Source: Lentisphaerota bacterium (GTDB lineage: Bacteria > Verrucomicrobiota > Kiritimatiellia > JAAZAB01). Taken from it: DNA of 7,002 bases. A model generated the notes under the pieces. That model had not been told where the DNA came from. It made no database searches and was given only the letters and a program-made list of their open reading frames with translations. Positions 5,346-7,002 of this stretch are shown in pieces. The DNA is taken from assembly GCA_020201415.1 (NCBI GenBank), contig JAIVGW010000042.1, positions 1 to 7,002 of the forward strand, given 5' to 3'. Made by a program: the position numbers and the translations under genes. Numbering within the stretch: the first letter of the stretch is position 1; the number at the start of each line of letters is the position of its first letter.

Positions 5346-7002
5346 TTAAGGTTCCGGACGGGTCTGCTCGAACAGCGGCGCCAGCGGGACAACCTCCTGG
5401 CGGTGGTCGGTGCGCAAGGTGCCGGGTGACCAGCGCACGTCGGTCATGACCGATATGCCGTCAGGCGGCTCGGTCTTGGACAACGGGATGCTGATGCGTT
5501 CACCGGCCTGCAGCCGGCGCCTGGCGGGGTCGGTAATCAGTTCCAGGCGCCGCCAACGTTTGTCGTGTTGCCGGTGCGTTGCCAGTGTCAGCGGCGGGGT
5601 GTCGTCCTGCAAGGCCTCGAATATCAGTGAATATTGCTCATCGGGTTTTCCGGGGTGGGCGTGATGAATCCCCACCAGATTCAGCCAGGGCGGAAAGACG
5701 ATTGGCTGACTGAGATTGGCCGGCCGGTCAGCGGCAGCGAGCGGGTCAATTATTAAAAGCGCCGGCCAATAGTCCGGAGCGGAGGCCAGCGCCCGCTCGG
5801 CAATGTCCCGCAGCTGTCCGGAGTCGGCCAACTCAGCCTGGCGCAGCGCCAATTCCAGCCGCAGCAGTTTATGACGATTACAGGCCTGGAAATCAATTCC
5901 CGCCAGGCTTCTGGCGGCCGCCTGCAGGTCGCCGGCCTGCAGGTGATGTCTGGTTCTTGCCGCCAGCAGCCTGCTGTGCAGCGCCCTCAGCCGGTCATGC
6001 AGGGTCCAGCGTAATTCAAGATTGCGATATTCCAGCGTAACCGGCGCGCTGGAAGTGAAATGCAGACGGGGTTCGACTTCCAGGTCGGCGCAGACCGGTA
6101 ACTCGACGGCAATGAATTCATCCGGGAAATCACGCCAGGCGCCGGCCGCTATCAACCTGCCGCGTTGATCGAAAACTTTAAATGCACCGGGCTTTGCGGC
6201 GCCGGTTGTCCCATCGTCGGCGCGCACCCGGACCTGCATGCTTATGTTGAACCGCCCCTGCGCCAGCCGTACCGGCGGATGCAACCCGACGCCCGGCGGC
6301 AGCCCGGGCTGTTCCTCCGGCACCTTGGCGATTGAATCGTTGATCATCAGGTTTTTGTGTTTTTCTGGATGGGAGAGACGGATGCGGGCGAAGCGGTTGT
6401 AATGCAGTCCGTTGATACCGTTGACCGATATTTGTCCGGGCGGCAACCGCAGCGCCTGTTCCAGATGGTCCAGGGCCATGTCGGCGGTATCCGCCAGTTG
6501 CGCGGCTGTGGTCCATGCGTTTTCCCCCACCGCCAGGATATAAAGTAACAGGTCGCCGCGCAACGAGCGCGGCGCGTCTTGTAGTAAATGCAGGGCGGGC
6601 CGCAGATGCCCGTTGGCCTGCAGGATGGTGGCGGCGGTTTCACGGTCCGGCGCGGGCCGCAGCAGGCAGGGGACGTAACGGATATGCGGCACCGGCGCGG
6701 TGGCGACGGTGATAATTTCGAGCATGTGCGTCCGTGGTCGCCAGCTGGAACGCCGCAGCGGAATCACCCGCGTGTCATAGGCGGTCATGGCGGCGGTGAT
6801 GTCGGCGCCGAATCCGTCGAGCCGGACCCGGGCGGGACGTTCGTAGGTGTTGATTACGGCGTAAATGGTTCCGGTGGGCGCAGACGGCCCGCCCACCGCC
6901 CATTGCCGCGGATGGCGATCGATCAGGATGGCTTCGACGCTGCCCAGTTCATGGCCCTCGCTGAAAAAAGTCTCGCGTCCGCGCGTGCTGATGAAACAGG
7001 GT
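5346..7002 (-). CDS. Unrecognised large multidomain protein (5' end cut by window)
   Basis: I do not recognise this protein. The frame is open from the right edge to TAA at 5348-5346, with 551 residues visible; it continues past the internal GTG at 6896, since 35 codons before it are open and read like real protein (FFSEGHELGSVEAILIDRHP). In order I see: a beta-rich N-terminal part (GTIYAVINTYERPARVRLDG, later HMLEIITV); a helical part with repeat-like helices (ETAATILQANGHLRPALHLL, then DMALDHLEQALRLPP); a beta-sandwich-like stretch (RFNISMQVRVRADDG, LHFTSSAPVTLEYRNLELRW); a second helical, TPR-like part (HHLQAGDLQAAARSL, QLRDIAERALASAPDYWPAL); and a beta-rich C-terminus (WLNLVGIHHAHPGKPDEQYS to DGISVMTDVRWSPG). 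No transmembrane segment or catalytic motif is visible. Such beta and TPR-like mixes occur at the C-termini of large membrane glycosyltransferases and in exported glycan-binding proteins, but that is only a guess. It lies 78 bases upstream of phoB on the same strand; the PHO-box-like repeat between them suggests separate transcription. Confidence 0.75.
   Translation of the reverse strand, partial: PCFISTRGRETFFSEGHELGSVEAILIDRHPRQWAVGGPSAPTGTIYAVINTYERPARVRLDGFGADITAAMTAYDTRVIPLRRSSWRPRTHMLEIITVATAPVPHIRYVPCLLRPAPDRETAATILQANGHLRPALHLLQDAPRSLRGDLLLYILAVGENAWTTAAQLADTADMALDHLEQALRLPPGQISVNGINGLHYNRFARIRLSHPEKHKNLMINDSIAKVPEEQPGLPPGVGLHPPVRLAQGRFNISMQVRVRADDGTTGAAKPGAFKVFDQRGRLIAAGAWRDFPDEFIAVELPVCADLEVEPRLHFTSSAPVTLEYRNLELRWTLHDRLRALHSRLLAARTRHHLQAGDLQAAARSLAGIDFQACNRHKLLRLELALRQAELADSGQLRDIAERALASAPDYWPALLIIDPLAAADRPANLSQPIVFPPWLNLVGIHHAHPGKPDEQYSLIFEALQDDTPPLTLATHRQHDKRWRRLELITDPARRRLQAGERISIPLSKTEPPDGISVMTDVRWSPGTLRTDHRQEVVPLAPLFEQTRPEP

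Noticed and set aside
6894..6896. GTG at 6896-6894 as the start of the unrecognised protein
   Set aside because: The frame stays open for 35 more codons to the window edge, with protein-like composition, and GGGCGGTGG context gives no clear ribosome binding site. It is an internal Val codon.

Overview
The window comes from a GC-rich Gram-negative bacterium. Two outer-membrane beta-barrel genes, a CobO-type cobalamin adenosyltransferase and a PhoB/PhoR pair whose kinase has a large periplasmic sensor all point to a proteobacterium or a member of Desulfobacterota. The exact lineage cannot be fixed from this sequence. I see no tRNA, rRNA, CRISPR array or insertion sequence.

Layout from left to right. 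Positions 1-455 hold the 3' end of cobO (+ strand); its start and Walker A motif lie outside the window. Positions 456-624 are a gene-free spacer with several hairpins and what looks like a dispersed intergenic repeat. Positions 625-1869 (- strand) encode an intact OprD-family porin. A 168-base spacer separates it from a divergent second porin gene of the Porin_5 ('putative porin') type at 2038-2788. That second gene is broken: its N-terminal and C-terminal parts lie in different frames and the middle of the barrel is missing. Its 3' end converges on, and overlaps by 40 bases, the 3' end of phoR (2749-4578, - strand). phoR follows phoB (4581-5267, - strand) with only two bases between stop and start, so the pair is an operon. 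Upstream of phoB is a 78-base spacer, then a large unrecognised reading frame on the same strand (5346 to the right edge, 5' end missing).

The functional core is the phosphate-starvation two-component system: PhoR senses at the membrane and phosphorylates PhoB, which binds direct-repeat DNA boxes. The phoB upstream spacer carries TTAACA-N5-CTAACA (read on the - strand), an 11-base-period direct repeat that fits known PhoB/PhoP box designs and suggests autoregulation. No pst, phoU or phosphatase gene is visible. The two porins may serve nutrient uptake, but nothing in the sequence ties them to phosphate.

Most points worth a second look concern gene structure and regulation. They are the decayed porin next to an intact porin of another family, the convergent overlap with phoR, the candidate PHO box with a possibly leaderless phoB, and the unrecognised multidomain protein at the right edge. 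I did not find convincing evidence for a wholly new system.
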